Origin: Theropithecus gelada
Taxonomy: Eukaryota > Chordata > Mammalia > Primates > Cercopithecidae
Length of the DNA: 64,000 nt
Direction of reading: 5' to 3'
Assembly: GCF_003255815.1 (NCBI RefSeq)
Contig: NC_037681.1
Coordinates: 67,703,438-67,767,437 of the forward strand
The translations under genes and the position numbers were made by a program. The notes beneath the pieces are model-generated. The model ran no database searches. It saw only the letters and a list, made by a program, of their open reading frames with translations, and was not told the origin of the DNA. Below, piece by piece: positions 47,811-64,000 of the stretch; the first letter of the stretch is position 1, and each line of letters begins with the position of its first letter.

Positions 47811-48269
47811 GGCAAAACAACGCTGCAGGTCAAGGTTGGCCTTTTCTGGGTCCTTTCCCCCATGTGGGTTCCATCCTAGCTTCCCAGTTCCCTCTCCCCT
47901 CCTCCTCCACACTGCCCCCTCCCCCTAATCACACTTTGCTCTTAGGGAAGGCTCTCTGGGTCACTGACCCCTTAGCACTATGAATGTAAGCCAATGAGCC
48001 CCTCTGGCACCCCCAGGAGTGTGGGATTCAGGCCTGAGCTCTGTACACTTTGGGGAACAAAAGGCTTCATCTCCTTTTATAAAATGGTTGTCACGCACTG
48101 GAGTGGAGGTGGAGGAGGGCCTTCCCCGTGACCCTGAAATTGCACGACGGGCAGCCACCTACTCCACTATGCAGAGATTGAGCCTACCCTGATTCCAAGC
48201 TGTCTTCTACCTTGGAGGCATATCTGTTGTAATCCCTGCCCTCCCTCCTGCCTGTCATATCCTGCAGGC

Positions 48270-48582
48270 TCATCCATCCATCCATCTCATCTGTCATTCA
48301 TCATTTATGCATCAACATTTATTGAGAGTCTGTGGCAAGAATGCGCTGAGTGGTAGAGAGAGAGCGGGAAGCATAAACAGATATAATCCCTGTCATCATG
48401 GATGGAGACAGCATAGATGCAGAAAGACATTCATCAGATAATTGCAGAAACAAATGTAAAATAACAGCCATGACAAAAGCAACAAAGGAGAAGGAAGTGG
48501 ATGGTGCCTGGAGCATGCGTCAGAGAGACCAGACAGGAGAGTCAAGGAAGGCTTCCCAGGTGCAGTGGTGACTTGAGTCAAG

Positions 48583-48583
<1 letters not shown>
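48270..48583 (-). mobile_element. L2 LINE 3' end
   Basis: 'aacatttattgagagtctgtggcaagaatgcgctgag' and later 'aggaaggcttcccaggtgcagtggtgacttgag' are reversed L2. Confidence 0.7.

Positions 48584-48622
<39 letters not shown>
48584..48622 (+). repeat. (GT)n microsatellite
   Basis: About 19 GT units. Confidence 0.98.
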
Positions 48623-48625
<3 letters not shown>

Positions 48626-48771
48626 GTGTTTATTAAGGAGAATATAAGCTCAGTGGTTGGTTCCTCCAACTGGAACAGTGTGTAAAAGCCGTGGCTGAGC
48701 CTGAGACAGAATGCCACAATTTTCATGAGCTCCTTCTACTGTACTTTAGGAAACATCAAGGATTGTGGTTA

Positions 48772-49098
<327 letters not shown>

Positions 49099-49247
49099 GG
49101 GGGAAAGAAGAAAAATCTGACCTCAGTTTCTGGAACCAGTTTCTGGAACCTTTTGCAACACACAAACTTCTTATAGGTGGTTGAGAGATAGCTCTACAAG
49201 CAAATAAATCCAGGCCATAATTTCTTTGGTGATAGAGTCAAAGAGCG

Positions 49248-49555
<308 letters not shown>

Positions 49556-49659
49556 TCAAAGAGCAGACCCTAGCCTCCTCTTCTTGGAGGACTTCTTTAA
49601 TGTTCTGGCCAGATTTTACCTGTTATTAATATATCATAGTTATTTCCCCAGGTCTGAAA

Positions 49660-49885
49660 ATACTATTTTGTAGTAGAATTGGTAATGGCTACCTAATATT
49701 GCAGAGTAGAGAAAGCCACAGTTTCACTCAATGAACCCCTGTTGTTGGACGTTTAGCTTGTTTCCATTGTTTTGCAATCCTAAGTAACTCTTAAGTGAAT
49801 GAATATGCTTGCACATCAACTTTGCCCACTCCTTTGACTTTTGCTCAGAATGAATTTGGCTGCATGTTAATAAATTAGTTTTACT
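49660..49885 (+). mobile_element. L1M LINE 3' fragment
   Basis: 'gttgttggacgtttagcttgtttccattgttttgcaatcc' and 'gaatgaatatgcttgcacatcaactttgcccactc' match the L1M 3' region. Confidence 0.65.
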
Positions 49886-50389
49886 AAACACAAGTTTACT
49901 TACCCGATGATCCTGACACCCCATCTGTAGAGCTCTTCCCACTCTATGCAAGGGTCCTGCCCGGTTCTCATCCATGAATTGAACAAGTCTGGAGGAAAGG
50001 ATGGGAGGAGTCTAGGTGGGTGGGAAGGAACCTAAGTGGACAGTTGTTCTGGGCTGGGTGGGGAAGGAACCTAAGTGGACAGTTGTTCTGGTGGAGTTGG
50101 TGGGGAAGGTTGACAGAGGAGGTTCAATCACTACTGACCTGTTTCTCCACCTGTGAATCTTCCCCATCAACATGCGCTGAGTCTGTCTATACTGGTGGAA
50201 GGCTTTGTCCTGGTGCGCAGCCCTCAGGGCTCACCTGTGTAGATGGGGTCTGAGGATGGGAGGGACTAACACTTCTAGCAGGAATTTTCTCTGGAAGAGT
50301 CACAGCCCCCAGGAGAAATGTGGGGCTGACCAGAATGTGTGTCAAAGGAGACAGTTCCTGGAGGACTCACAGGCAACTCTTTACCTAGG
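49886..50389. other. Unique sequence with a 39-bp tandem
   Basis: No transposon recognised; the tandem duplication at 50016-50093 is listed separately. Confidence 0.45.
50016..50093 (+). repeat. 39-bp tandem duplication
   Basis: 'gggaaggaacctaagtggac' followed by 'agttgttctgg' occurs at 50022 and 50061, nearly identical over the unit. Confidence 0.95.
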
Positions 50390-50530
50390 CCTTTAAAATA
50401 GTTCCCATTTTGCAGCTAGAGAAGCTGAGGTTCAGATACGTTAAGTAACTTCCAAGTTCTTTCCAAGCATCATACAAGTAGTATCCGACAAGATTTAAAT
50501 TTGAATGAAAGTTCTTCTGATCCCACGTCC
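50390..50530 (-). mobile_element. MIR SINE
   Basis: 'ttcccattttgcagctagagaagctgaggttcagatacgttaagtaact' is reversed MIR. Confidence 0.75.
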
Positions 50531-50594
50531 CTGGCCCTTCCCACCTGTTACATATTGCAGGAGTAAAGTTGCGATAATATGTGCTGTTATTCTG

Positions 50595-50810
50595 CATTAA
50601 ATGAGATAATCCTGTTGAAACCTGCGGCCCCGGGGATGCAGTTAATGCTCTACAGATGTCATCTATTATTATTATTGTTATTATCGTGCCCTACTCATTA
50701 GTTCATCTATTTTATGACCACGTTTGTAAGCACCTTAAGGGCAGTGGTCATTCCTCTCCACAAGGCTGGGCATAAAGTAGCTGTCTGACATAACCAATGA
50801 CTAAATAGCG
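50595..50810 (+). mobile_element. MIR fragment then L2 3' end
   Basis: 'gcattaaatgagataatcctgttgaaacc' is MIR-like; 'gtttgtaagcaccttaagggcagtggtcattcc' to 'gggcataaagtagctg' is L2 3' sequence. Confidence 0.55.
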
Positions 50811-51279
50811 TTATTTTACAATAATCATAAAATGGAAGCAGAATTGCTCCCTTTAAGGCAGGGCTTTGTACCTTGTGGAGAAAGCAAGTCTGGCTGTGAC
50901 TTCAATGTTCTCCAGTGGCTTGGAACCCTGGTGGTCAACAAGAATGACACACCAGGGAAAAGAGCAGTAACCAAACAACAGAACTCCCAGGGTCCAGGCC
51001 CTGACCACTGACGCCAGGCGACCATTCTAACAGCCCTGCCCACAGGGCCTGCAATCTAATAGGCTCAGCCCATCTGAGATGGGTGGAGCCTAGGAGAGAC
51101 TCTGGACCCATCTCCTGGCTCCACAGCCTGCAGCTCAGGCCTAGGTGGTGCCGGAGATGACTTGAGTTAGAAACAGGCTCCAGGGTTACTGGATCACTTT
51201 TCTCACCTGCCCCACCTGGAGACAATGCAGGAAAGGGGACTTAGGAGGCTTTCAGTCTCTGGCTTCGCCCCTTTAATTA
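50811..51279. other. Unique sequence, nothing recognised
   Basis: No repeat or gene signal identified. Confidence 0.4.
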
Positions 51280-51410
51280 GTGCTGAGCCTCAGTTCCTTC
51301 ATCCGCAAAATCGGATAATAGTTCCTTTTCCATAGGATTGTAGCAATTAAGAATAATATACCATGGAAAAGTACGTAACACAGGTACCTAACTCATTGCA
51401 AGCGTTCTTG
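51280..51410 (+). mobile_element. MIR SINE fragment
   Basis: 'gagcctcagttccttcatccgcaaaatcggataatagttcc' is MIR core. Confidence 0.75.
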
Positions 51411-52433
<1,023 letters not shown>

Positions 52434-52580
52434 GCAGGGCACGGTGGCTCACAGCTGTAATCCTAGCACTTTGGAGGCCAGGGCGGGCAGATGGCTTGAG
52501 TCCAGGAGTTTGAGACCAGCCTGGGCAACATGGCAAAACCCTCTCTCTATTTATATTTTTAGAAAATAATAAATAAATAA
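52434..52580 (+). mobile_element. Alu left-arm monomer (FLAM-like)
   Basis: Left arm only with an AAAT tail, directly abutting the previous Alu tail. Confidence 0.88.
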
Positions 52581-53329
52581 AGTTTGGAAGTCAATTGGAG
52601 CTAGGATTTGGTAATTAGTTATCATTTAATTTCTGAGTGAGAGCCAGAGAAATGCTAGCGGCTAGATATGATGAAGGCCATCACTTTGGTCTAAAATTTA
52701 AAGTGTTCTGTTCCAGAGGCCTGCCTCCTTCACTATGTGGAGCCAGAGATTCCTCCCTTTTGACTGGTTCCTGCTGAGAGAGCAGGTTGAGTATCTACCA
52801 CATACCAGGTGTAAAGTCTGGCATACAGGGTCCAAAGGTGTCAAGAACATAGCCCTCTCCAACGAAACTGGGGAGGCCAGGCCTAAGCCTAGGCCTGACA
52901 TAGCCCAGTGACTATGGGGGAAATCATAAATCTCCTAGCCTTAGCTTTCCTGGCTGGTAATATGGACCTAATGCCTCATGGGGCTGTTTGAAAAGTCCCA
53001 AATGATCACAGAAGGAAAGAACCTTAAAGAGAACCTGCTCTTTGGCAGAGCAAGCTGTTCCAAACGGAACTACAGGCAGGGTTTGGCACCCTGCCGTCAG
53101 GGAGGGCTGGTATCCTCCTTTCCTCCATGAAACTCCAGGCTTTCTTGCCCTTGCCACGCCCACCCCATCTTTCCCAAGACCATTTCCAGCAGGGACTTAT
53201 GTGTCTTAACAGGAACTGACAAAGAAGCAACTCACCCCTAAAGATCTCCAGGCTTCTGGTGTCCCCCGCCACCCCAACCACACACACTGCAGCCAGCCCT
53301 GGGCTGCAGTGTGACCAATCTCATGAGTC
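52581..53329. other. Unique sequence, nothing recognised
   Basis: No repeat or gene signal identified. Confidence 0.4.
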
Positions 53330-53390
53330 ACTTGGATAAAGTGAGGACTCAACAAATATTTATCAAATGAATGAATGAATGAATGAGGGA
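53330..53390 (+). mobile_element. L2 LINE 3' tail
   Basis: 'ggactcaacaaatatttatcaaatgaatgaatgaatgaatg' is the L2 tail with its (AATG)n repeat. Confidence 0.65.
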
Positions 53391-53599
53391 ACGGGTGAGT
53401 GAGTGGCTCCATGAATGGGCAGCCACTCCCTCTGAGAATGAGACTGCTTCCTCATTCAGGATGCTGAGTGCTCCCACAGGAAGTCATTCAAGATTTTTCT
53501 GGTGAGTGTTCCACGAGGGAGCCACATTCTCTACTTTTTCTCAAGCCCCATGTGTTTTCTTTTCTCCAGAACTCCATTGTGAGGGCTGTGTCCTACACT

Positions 53600-53980
53600 C
53601 CTTGGGACTTTATGCACTAGACTTTATACCTGGTATGTAGTAGGAGCTCAATAAATGTGTGATGAACAGAACAGAAGGGGAAAAGAGAAAGATTAGTAAG
53701 ACTTGGACCCTATCTTCCAAATTATTACAATTTAGCTAGAGAGAAAAGGCAGGTACACAAGTACCATAGGACAAAGCCTGGTAGGATAATTGGTACAAAA
53801 AAGAAAAGGGTCAAGGAGTGAATGCCACATTCAGAGCTGGGAAAACTTATTATGGGCTGAAAAAGTCAGGAAATGCTTCCTGAAGGGATTGAATGGGATT
53901 CTCTTCCTGAAGGCTGGCCTTCAAGGAAGAGAAAGATTTGGAGGCAAGTCAAGGGAGGTGTTCTTTATATTCCCTATCAA
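53600..53980. mobile_element. L2 3' end (+) followed by reversed L2 (-)
   Basis: 'atacctggtatgtagtaggagctcaataaatgtgtgatgaac' (to about 53670) is a plus L2 tail. 'gaccctatcttccaaattattacaatttagctag' to 'aggaaatgcttcctgaaggg' reads as reversed L2. Confidence 0.55.
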
Positions 53981-54083
53981 GAAAGGGGATGGGCAGCTCG
54001 CCAGAGGAAGGCCGGTTGAAGTTATGTTTCCTTGAGTCGATGTAGTAGAGCAGTGGAAGAATGCACCAGGTATCGTAAGATAG

Positions 54084-54972
<889 letters not shown>

Positions 54973-55218
54973 CAGGGTGGGGCAAGACCACGCAGAGCAC
55001 TGAAAGCTAGGATAACAGATTTGGATCAAGTACTAGCAAGGGCATTGGAACAGTGGCAGAAGTGAAAGGGAACGCTGTGAGGTGTGGGAAGATGGAGGGA
55101 GAGGGATCCAAGCAAGTATCATAGCAACAGGAGCATGGCAAAGCTTGCCGGCCCCCTGGTACCCATCAGGGCTGGCCAGAGCTGGGTGTTAGGCAAACAG
55201 ACAAACAGATCCCTAGAT
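54973..55218. other. Unique sequence, nothing recognised
   Basis: Short interval, no signal. Confidence 0.4.
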
Positions 55219-55231
55219 CACTTTCCATTTC

Positions 55232-55412
55232 TTTTTCTTTCTTTTCCCTCCCTCTATGTCTACCTCCCTCCCTTCCTTCCTCCCCTCCCCCTCCCCTCCC
55301 CTCCCCTCCCCTTCCCTTTCTTTCTTTTCAGCAAGGGGGACTGGATATGTTGCCCAGGCTGGTCTCCAACTCCCAGCCTCAAGCAATGCCACCACAGGCC
55401 ACCGTGCCTGGA
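55232..55412 (-). mobile_element. Alu left-arm monomer with an expanded pyrimidine tail
   Basis: 'atgttgcccaggctggtctccaactcccagcctcaagcaatgcc' to 'gccaccgtgcctgg' is a reversed left arm with a small deletion. A ~95-bp CCCT/CCTT tract (55232-55330) precedes it. 'actttccatttctttttc' and 'actttccatttctttctt' bracket tract plus monomer, so the tract is its A tail. Confidence 0.8.
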
Positions 55413-55649
55413 CTACTTTCCATTTCTTTCTTTCATTCATACAAATAATGATTGGCCCTATCACCAGCCAGATCCTGCAGAAGTAAACAGGGCAGATGCC
55501 TTCCCACCTTCCCCAGGGGCCCTGGACTCTACTCTTAGGCCCCTATCCCAGCGCCCAGGCCTAAGGCTTGAGGCCACCGAGGCCTAAGGCGATGGCTGGG
55601 GGTGAAATCAGCTATGGCTTCTCATTTGCAGCTTCCCTGTACAAAACCG
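55413..55649. other. Unique sequence upstream of the CpG island
   Basis: No repeat recognised. GC rises towards the island. Confidence 0.4.
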
Positions 55650-56110
55650 CTCATCTTCACGCCCGGGTTCCGGGCCCACGTCCTCCAGACCATACTCCCC
55701 AACCCCGGCCACCACCCTCCCAGACTGGCCACACCTGGAAGGGAAGGAAGGGTGGGGGTGGCCTGCAGAGGGTGTGGCGAGATCTGGACGGGCTGGGAGC
55801 GCGGGACTAGGTTGACCGGAAATGGGGCTAGGCCGCGGCCAAAGACGGCAGCAGATGATGGTTGAGGAGTGCCCTAAGAAGGCCTCCCTGACGGCGCCCA
55901 CACTCGCCTCGCGGCACAGCGAACGCGGCGGACAGGGCAGTAGGGCAGCGAGGTAGCCGGGAAAAAGCAGGGGGAGCCCGGCGGCTCCGCTGCGCCCTCT
56001 GCCGGCCGCCAGCCTCCACTGCACGCGGTGCCGCCCACCTGCGCACTGGGACCCCGGCCCTGGTCCGGCCAGACCAGCTCGAGCCCTTTTGCACCTGTGG
56101 TAGTCACCGC
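55650..56110. promoter_or_regulatory. CpG island
   Basis: About 39 CpGs by hand count in ~460 bp, against a handful in comparable stretches elsewhere; GC is clearly above 60%. It is not an Alu and no repeat is recognised. Possible + donors follow ('aaggcag|gtggga' near 56129, 'ggaggcg|gtgagtag' at 56342/56343). A 201-codon reverse open frame crosses it but is expected by chance in GC-rich DNA. Likely a promoter or a distal regulatory island; strand not determined. Confidence 0.75.
55992..56005 (-). promoter_or_regulatory. CTCF-like motif in the CpG island
   Basis: The reverse complement ccggcagagggcgc fits the CTCF core CCASYAGRKGGCRS at 13 of 14 positions. Confidence 0.5.
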
Positions 56111-56899
56111 AAGCCTCCCTGGGAGAAGGCAGGTGGGAATGGGAGCCTTTTTTATAATGGGAATAGAAGCGTTCTCGGAAGTTTCCTCCCCAAGAGCACT
56201 TAGGAGCCAGCATTACCCAGTGCCTGCAATTCCACCATTAGACATTCCCTTCTTTGGAGGGGTGGAGAGGTGATGTCTTCAACTTTCATTGGTTATTACG
56301 GTGAGGATTTACCAAATGTGCCTAGGAGAGAGCCTGGAGGCGGTGAGTAGTCTAAATCATTCATTCTGTCTGTGAACCAGGCATTCATTAGCACTCATTT
56401 GCCAAGGCCGTTCTGAAGGTGACCCAGTGACAACAGCCATGCTGTCCGACTGCCAGGGTCGCGAAAGGCTGGTTTCTCCTGCGGTGGTTTGCCTTTTCTT
56501 AATCACCGGATAGCTGAGCCTTCCTCCTCCAGGAAGTCTGCCTTGACTGTTGGGGGTAAATTCCTGTTACAGGCCAGGGTTCTCTGTTTATTTCTCAGGA
56601 GATTTGCCTGGTATCACCAGAGTCCAGGCTCATTCAGTACCCGGGACAGAAAGCCCCCATCAGCTGGGACACTTCTCTAAGGGAAAAGGAGAAGGGGAAC
56701 ATAGAGTAAAGGGAGCAGACTCGCCCATTTCCTGTCTTCAAGGTCAAGGACACACTGTCCCCAAGGGCTGCTTGCATTGGCCCCACATTACTGATGACCT
56801 TGTGAACACCCACCATAGACAGTCTGTTTCCAGAGAGTATCCAGGAGGTCCCATAAGATTGTGAATGCTCTAAAACTTAAGTTAGATGGTCTTCTCTGC
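56111..56899. other. Unique sequence downstream of the CpG island
   Basis: No repeat recognised. It contains 'tttcattggttatta' (inverted CCAAT) near 56285 and the donor-like site at 56342/56343. Confidence 0.4.
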
Positions 56900-57605
<706 letters not shown>

Positions 57606-58000
57606 TGATTGTGCCAGGCACTAAGCCAAGTACCAGGACAGGCCATGAATTATAAGCTTGGGCTCTTGCCCTTGAAGAACAGACCGGCGGACAGGCAAGT
57701 GATTACAAACCAGAGCGATGAGTGTTACGTCTAAATACAGATGTATATAAAGTATACATGAAGGCTCAAGGGAGAAAATAATTCACTGTGCCTGGAAATA
57801 AGAGGAAAGCATGAGTGTGATGTTATCGGGTAGGGAAGAAAGGGGAAAGGCATTCCAAGCAGAGAGAACAGCCAGAGCAACATATTTGACGCGTTCAGAG
57901 GGTGGTGAGTCCACTTGCCTGGCTGGAGCGCTGGATGCGGGGCAGGTATGGCAGGAGATAATTTGGAAAGAGAGGTTGCAGTCACCTGATGAAGGGGCAT
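57606..58000 (-). mobile_element. L2 LINE 3' end
   Basis: 'gtgccaggcactaagccaagtacc', 'ggaaaggcattccaagcagagagaacagccagagc' and 'ggctggagcgctggatgcgg' are reversed L2, starting where the plus L2 ends. Confidence 0.8.
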
Positions 58001-59050
<1,050 letters not shown>

Positions 59051-59130
59051 AAGCACAAAACCCGTGTTTAAAACTGTTAAAGGATAATTTTTAAAAGGTA
59101 AAATTGTAATTCTTATGCAAATATAAAAAT

Positions 59131-59868
<738 letters not shown>

Positions 59869-59888
59869 GGGAGCTGGTTAATATTTTT

Positions 59889-60210
59889 TTTCTTCTTTTC
59901 TTCTTCTTCTTCTTTTTTTTTTTTTTTTTAAATAGGGTCTCACTCTGTCACCCAGGCTAGAGTGCAGTGGTGCAATTATGGTTCACTGCAGCCTCAACCT
60001 CCCAGGCGCAAGAGACCCCCCACCAGCTCAGTCTCCCAAGTAGCTGGAACTACAGGTGCGTGCCACCACACTTGGCTAAATTTTTTTTTTTTTTTAGAGA
60101 TAGGGTTTTGTCATGTTGCCCAGGCTGATCTCAAACTCCTGGGGTCAAGCATTCCTCCCACCTTGGCCTCCCAAAGTGCTGGGATTACAGGCATGAGCCA
60201 CCACCCAGCC
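59889..60210 (-). mobile_element. Alu SINE (AluJ-like)
   Basis: Reverse Alu with a TTC/T-rich head and a long internal T run in the linker. The target duplication ggagctggttaat lies on both sides. Confidence 0.94.
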
Positions 60211-61479
60211 AATGGAGCTGGTTAATTTTTTCAAGTCTCCAAACAGGTCTCTGTCTAGAGGTGGAAATGGATTCTAGCTCAGAGGCTTAGTTCTGGGGCA
60301 GGAATGGGGTTGAAAACAATGAGTGCCTGGCTGTGATCAAAGCTGAAGGTGATGAGGCAGGTGACCATTGGTCAATGCCCCATAAACCCTCATTCTTGTA
60401 ATCTTACTATCATCTTCTGGCCTTGGAGACGCAGAAAAGCTCAGGGCAAGGTTGAGGGCCCAGAGAGGTGGAAGCAGCCCTCGGTATGGAGATGGACATG
60501 ATCCCTCCTTAGACTGTCCTTGGCATGTGGCTCTGTCCCCAGGTGACAGCTTCCAGGACCACCTCACCAGGCTTTCATGCCCATTTTCTGAGGCCTGTGA
60601 CAGCCCTCATTCTCTGCTGCTCAGACCCTGCACACACCCTGCTGTCCACTCCCAGGCCTTACACAAGTCCTCCTTTACTACCTCTCCCCAGATGTAGCAT
60701 TTCAGAATCTCTGCAGTTACCTGAAAAGCAACCAGACAGATTTCTAAGGTACACGTTCTGACAAGGTATGTGAGCTTGGGAGTACGAAGCAATCTGTGAA
60801 AGTTTCCTGAACTGTCCAGGTTACTGAGTGCTGAGCCCTGAGTGAGATGCTTGGCAGATGTTGAGGTGGAGTAAGGGAAGATAACATTGACAAAGGAGAT
60901 GTGATTCCTGGTCTCGGGGTGTTTACAATCTGGTTTGGGAGGCCAAATACCCAGGAGACCCCAGCAGCTGGTGGTCATGCTCAATGTGTGGGGTGGGGAT
61001 GAGGGTGGGGGACATTCTGACCACAGGATCAGCCCTGGAGTAGGACAGGAAGACCATCCATCATGGGCAAAGTGCCCACATAATCTCTTATCTCCATGAA
61101 AGAAAGGGCAGCTACCTTCCTTACCTGAGCAGGTGTCCTGAATTTCACCTCCCCATAGATAGGGCTGCAGACTGGACCTTAGCGCCTGCCCCCTGCCTCT
61201 TCGTTCCCACCCTTGCAGATGAGAGAACTCTTCAGCTTCCAGGTAGAAACCCCAAGCAGGTAATCAAAAAATTAAAAGGTTTCTAAGATGCAAAGGCTCA
61301 GCAGGTGATGCAATGTGCTCCACCAAACAAAGGGCCTTGGGGTAGGGCTTAGGACCAAGTCGCGGACACCCAGGTTTGGTTCTTCTGGTTACTCCGGTAG
61401 TTGTGTGACTCAGGACAAATTTCCCAGCTCATCAGTCAACAAGGAAGTTGGACTCCCTGATTTCTTTGTTTCTTTTGTC
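60211..61479. other. Unique sequence, nothing recognised
   Basis: More than 1.2 kb without a confident repeat; no coding domain seen. Confidence 0.4.
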
Positions 61480-61944
61480 TTTTATATTTTCTAGTGTGGC
61501 AAAATACATATAATATAAATGTGAGGGTTAATTTTATCTATCAACTTACCTGGGCTACAGGGTGCCCAGATATTTGGTAAAACGCTATTCTGGATATGTC
61601 TGTGAGAGTGTTTCTGGAGAAGATTAACATTTGAATCAGAAGACTGAGTAAAGCAGATTGCCTGGCCTAATGTGATCTCATCCAATCCCTTGAAGTCTAA
61701 ATAGAACACAAAAAGACTGTTTAGGGGAAAATTTGCTCTGCCTGATAGTCCTCAAGCTGAAGCATCAGTTTCTTCCACCTTTGGCATCATATTTAGACTG
61801 TAATTATGCCATCAGCACTCCTGGGTGTCCAGCTTACTGAGCACAGATGGATTGGGAATTCTCAGCCTCCATAATCACATGAGCTAATTTCTTTTCTTTT
61901 CTTTCTTCTCTTTCTTTCTTTTTTCTTTTTTTCTCTTTCTTTTT

Positions 61945-61979
<35 letters not shown>

Positions 61980-62000
61980 AGGTGGTTTCCTTTCTTGCGG

Positions 62001-62071
62001 NNNNNNNNNNNNNNNNNNNNNNNNNNNNNNNNNNNNNNNNNNNNNNNNNNNNNNNNNNNNNNNNNNNNNNN
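62001..62071. other. Assembly gap (71 N)
   Basis: Unknown bases in the T/CT-rich head of the young Alu. Confidence 1.
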
Positions 62072-62706
<635 letters not shown>

Positions 62707-62898
62707 TGCCAATTTCTTGTAATAAATTTTATATATATTTTTTCTTGACAAGATCCTAGAAAAGTATAGGAAAGGGAGGTGGGAGCTAATTTTTACAAGT
62801 CTCTCATAGCTCCTATTGGTTCTGTTTCTCCGGAGAATCCTGGCTAATATAAAATTTGCCATTTTGATCATTTTTAAATGTACAGTTCAGTGACATTA

Positions 62899-63878
<980 letters not shown>

Positions 63879-64000
63879 CTATTGTTCCTTCTTACCAACC
63901 CCCCTCATAACCACTACACTACTCTCCTCTGTGTCTCTATGACTGTGACTACTCTAGGTACCTCATATAAGTGGAAAAATGCAATATTTGTTCTTTTGTG

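Noticed and set aside
55608..56213. 201-codon reverse-strand open frame across the CpG island
   Set aside because: Stops are rare in GC-rich DNA, no domain is recognisable, and no splice or initiation context supports it.

Overview
The window is primate nuclear DNA, almost certainly from an Old World monkey (macaque, baboon or guenon group). Two of the youngest Alu copies (28604-28911 and 62072-62363) carry sequence typical of the cercopithecid AluY lineage rather than human AluY: 'ctcaagcctg' near the start, 'aaaaaactagccgg' in the linker and 'gatccggccactgc' in the right arm. No protein-coding gene, rRNA, tRNA, CRISPR array or bacterial-type operon can be supported. The window reads as intronic or intergenic DNA dense in short interspersed repeats.

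Layout. About fifty Alu copies or monomers lie on both strands, over a layer of older repeats: MIR, L2, L1M 3' ends, MLT1-type LTRs and an hAT-like element. 0-8 kb: scattered Alu, MIR and L2, two MLT1-type LTRs, and a 162-bp inverted repeat (7406-7911). 8.6-11.5 kb: a repeat-poor stretch with a well-formed candidate exon (8638-8750) and an AT-rich block that looks like conserved noncoding DNA (8985-9880). 12-16 kb: a trimeric Alu with another Alu nested in it, and an L1M 3' end. 16-23 kb: long L2 remnants and repeat-poor DNA with enhancer-like blocks. 23-31 kb: a dispersed LTR-like repeat, a 250-bp GGAA/GAAA microsatellite and a recent AluY. 31-45 kb: an enhancer-like block (about 32300-32480), a local 170-bp direct duplication (34131-34300 and 35460-35630), and many Alus. 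45199-45289 is an assembly gap inside an Alu tail. 46-56 kb: mostly unique DNA, a second LTR-like copy and a CpG island (about 55650-56110). 57-64 kb: a tail-to-tail L2 pair, then a stack of nested insertions (L1M, then an LTR, then an Alu, then an AluY beside a gap) and a run of three Alus with a (GGGGA)n tail.

There is no set of genes acting together. The most function-like elements are the CpG island with a CTCF-like site, several repeat-free AT-rich blocks with TAAT-type motifs, and a few intervals bounded by good splice-site matches. All need conservation or RNA data. No previously undescribed biological system was identified. Repeat family names come from recognising consensus sequence by eye; boundaries of old repeats are approximate.
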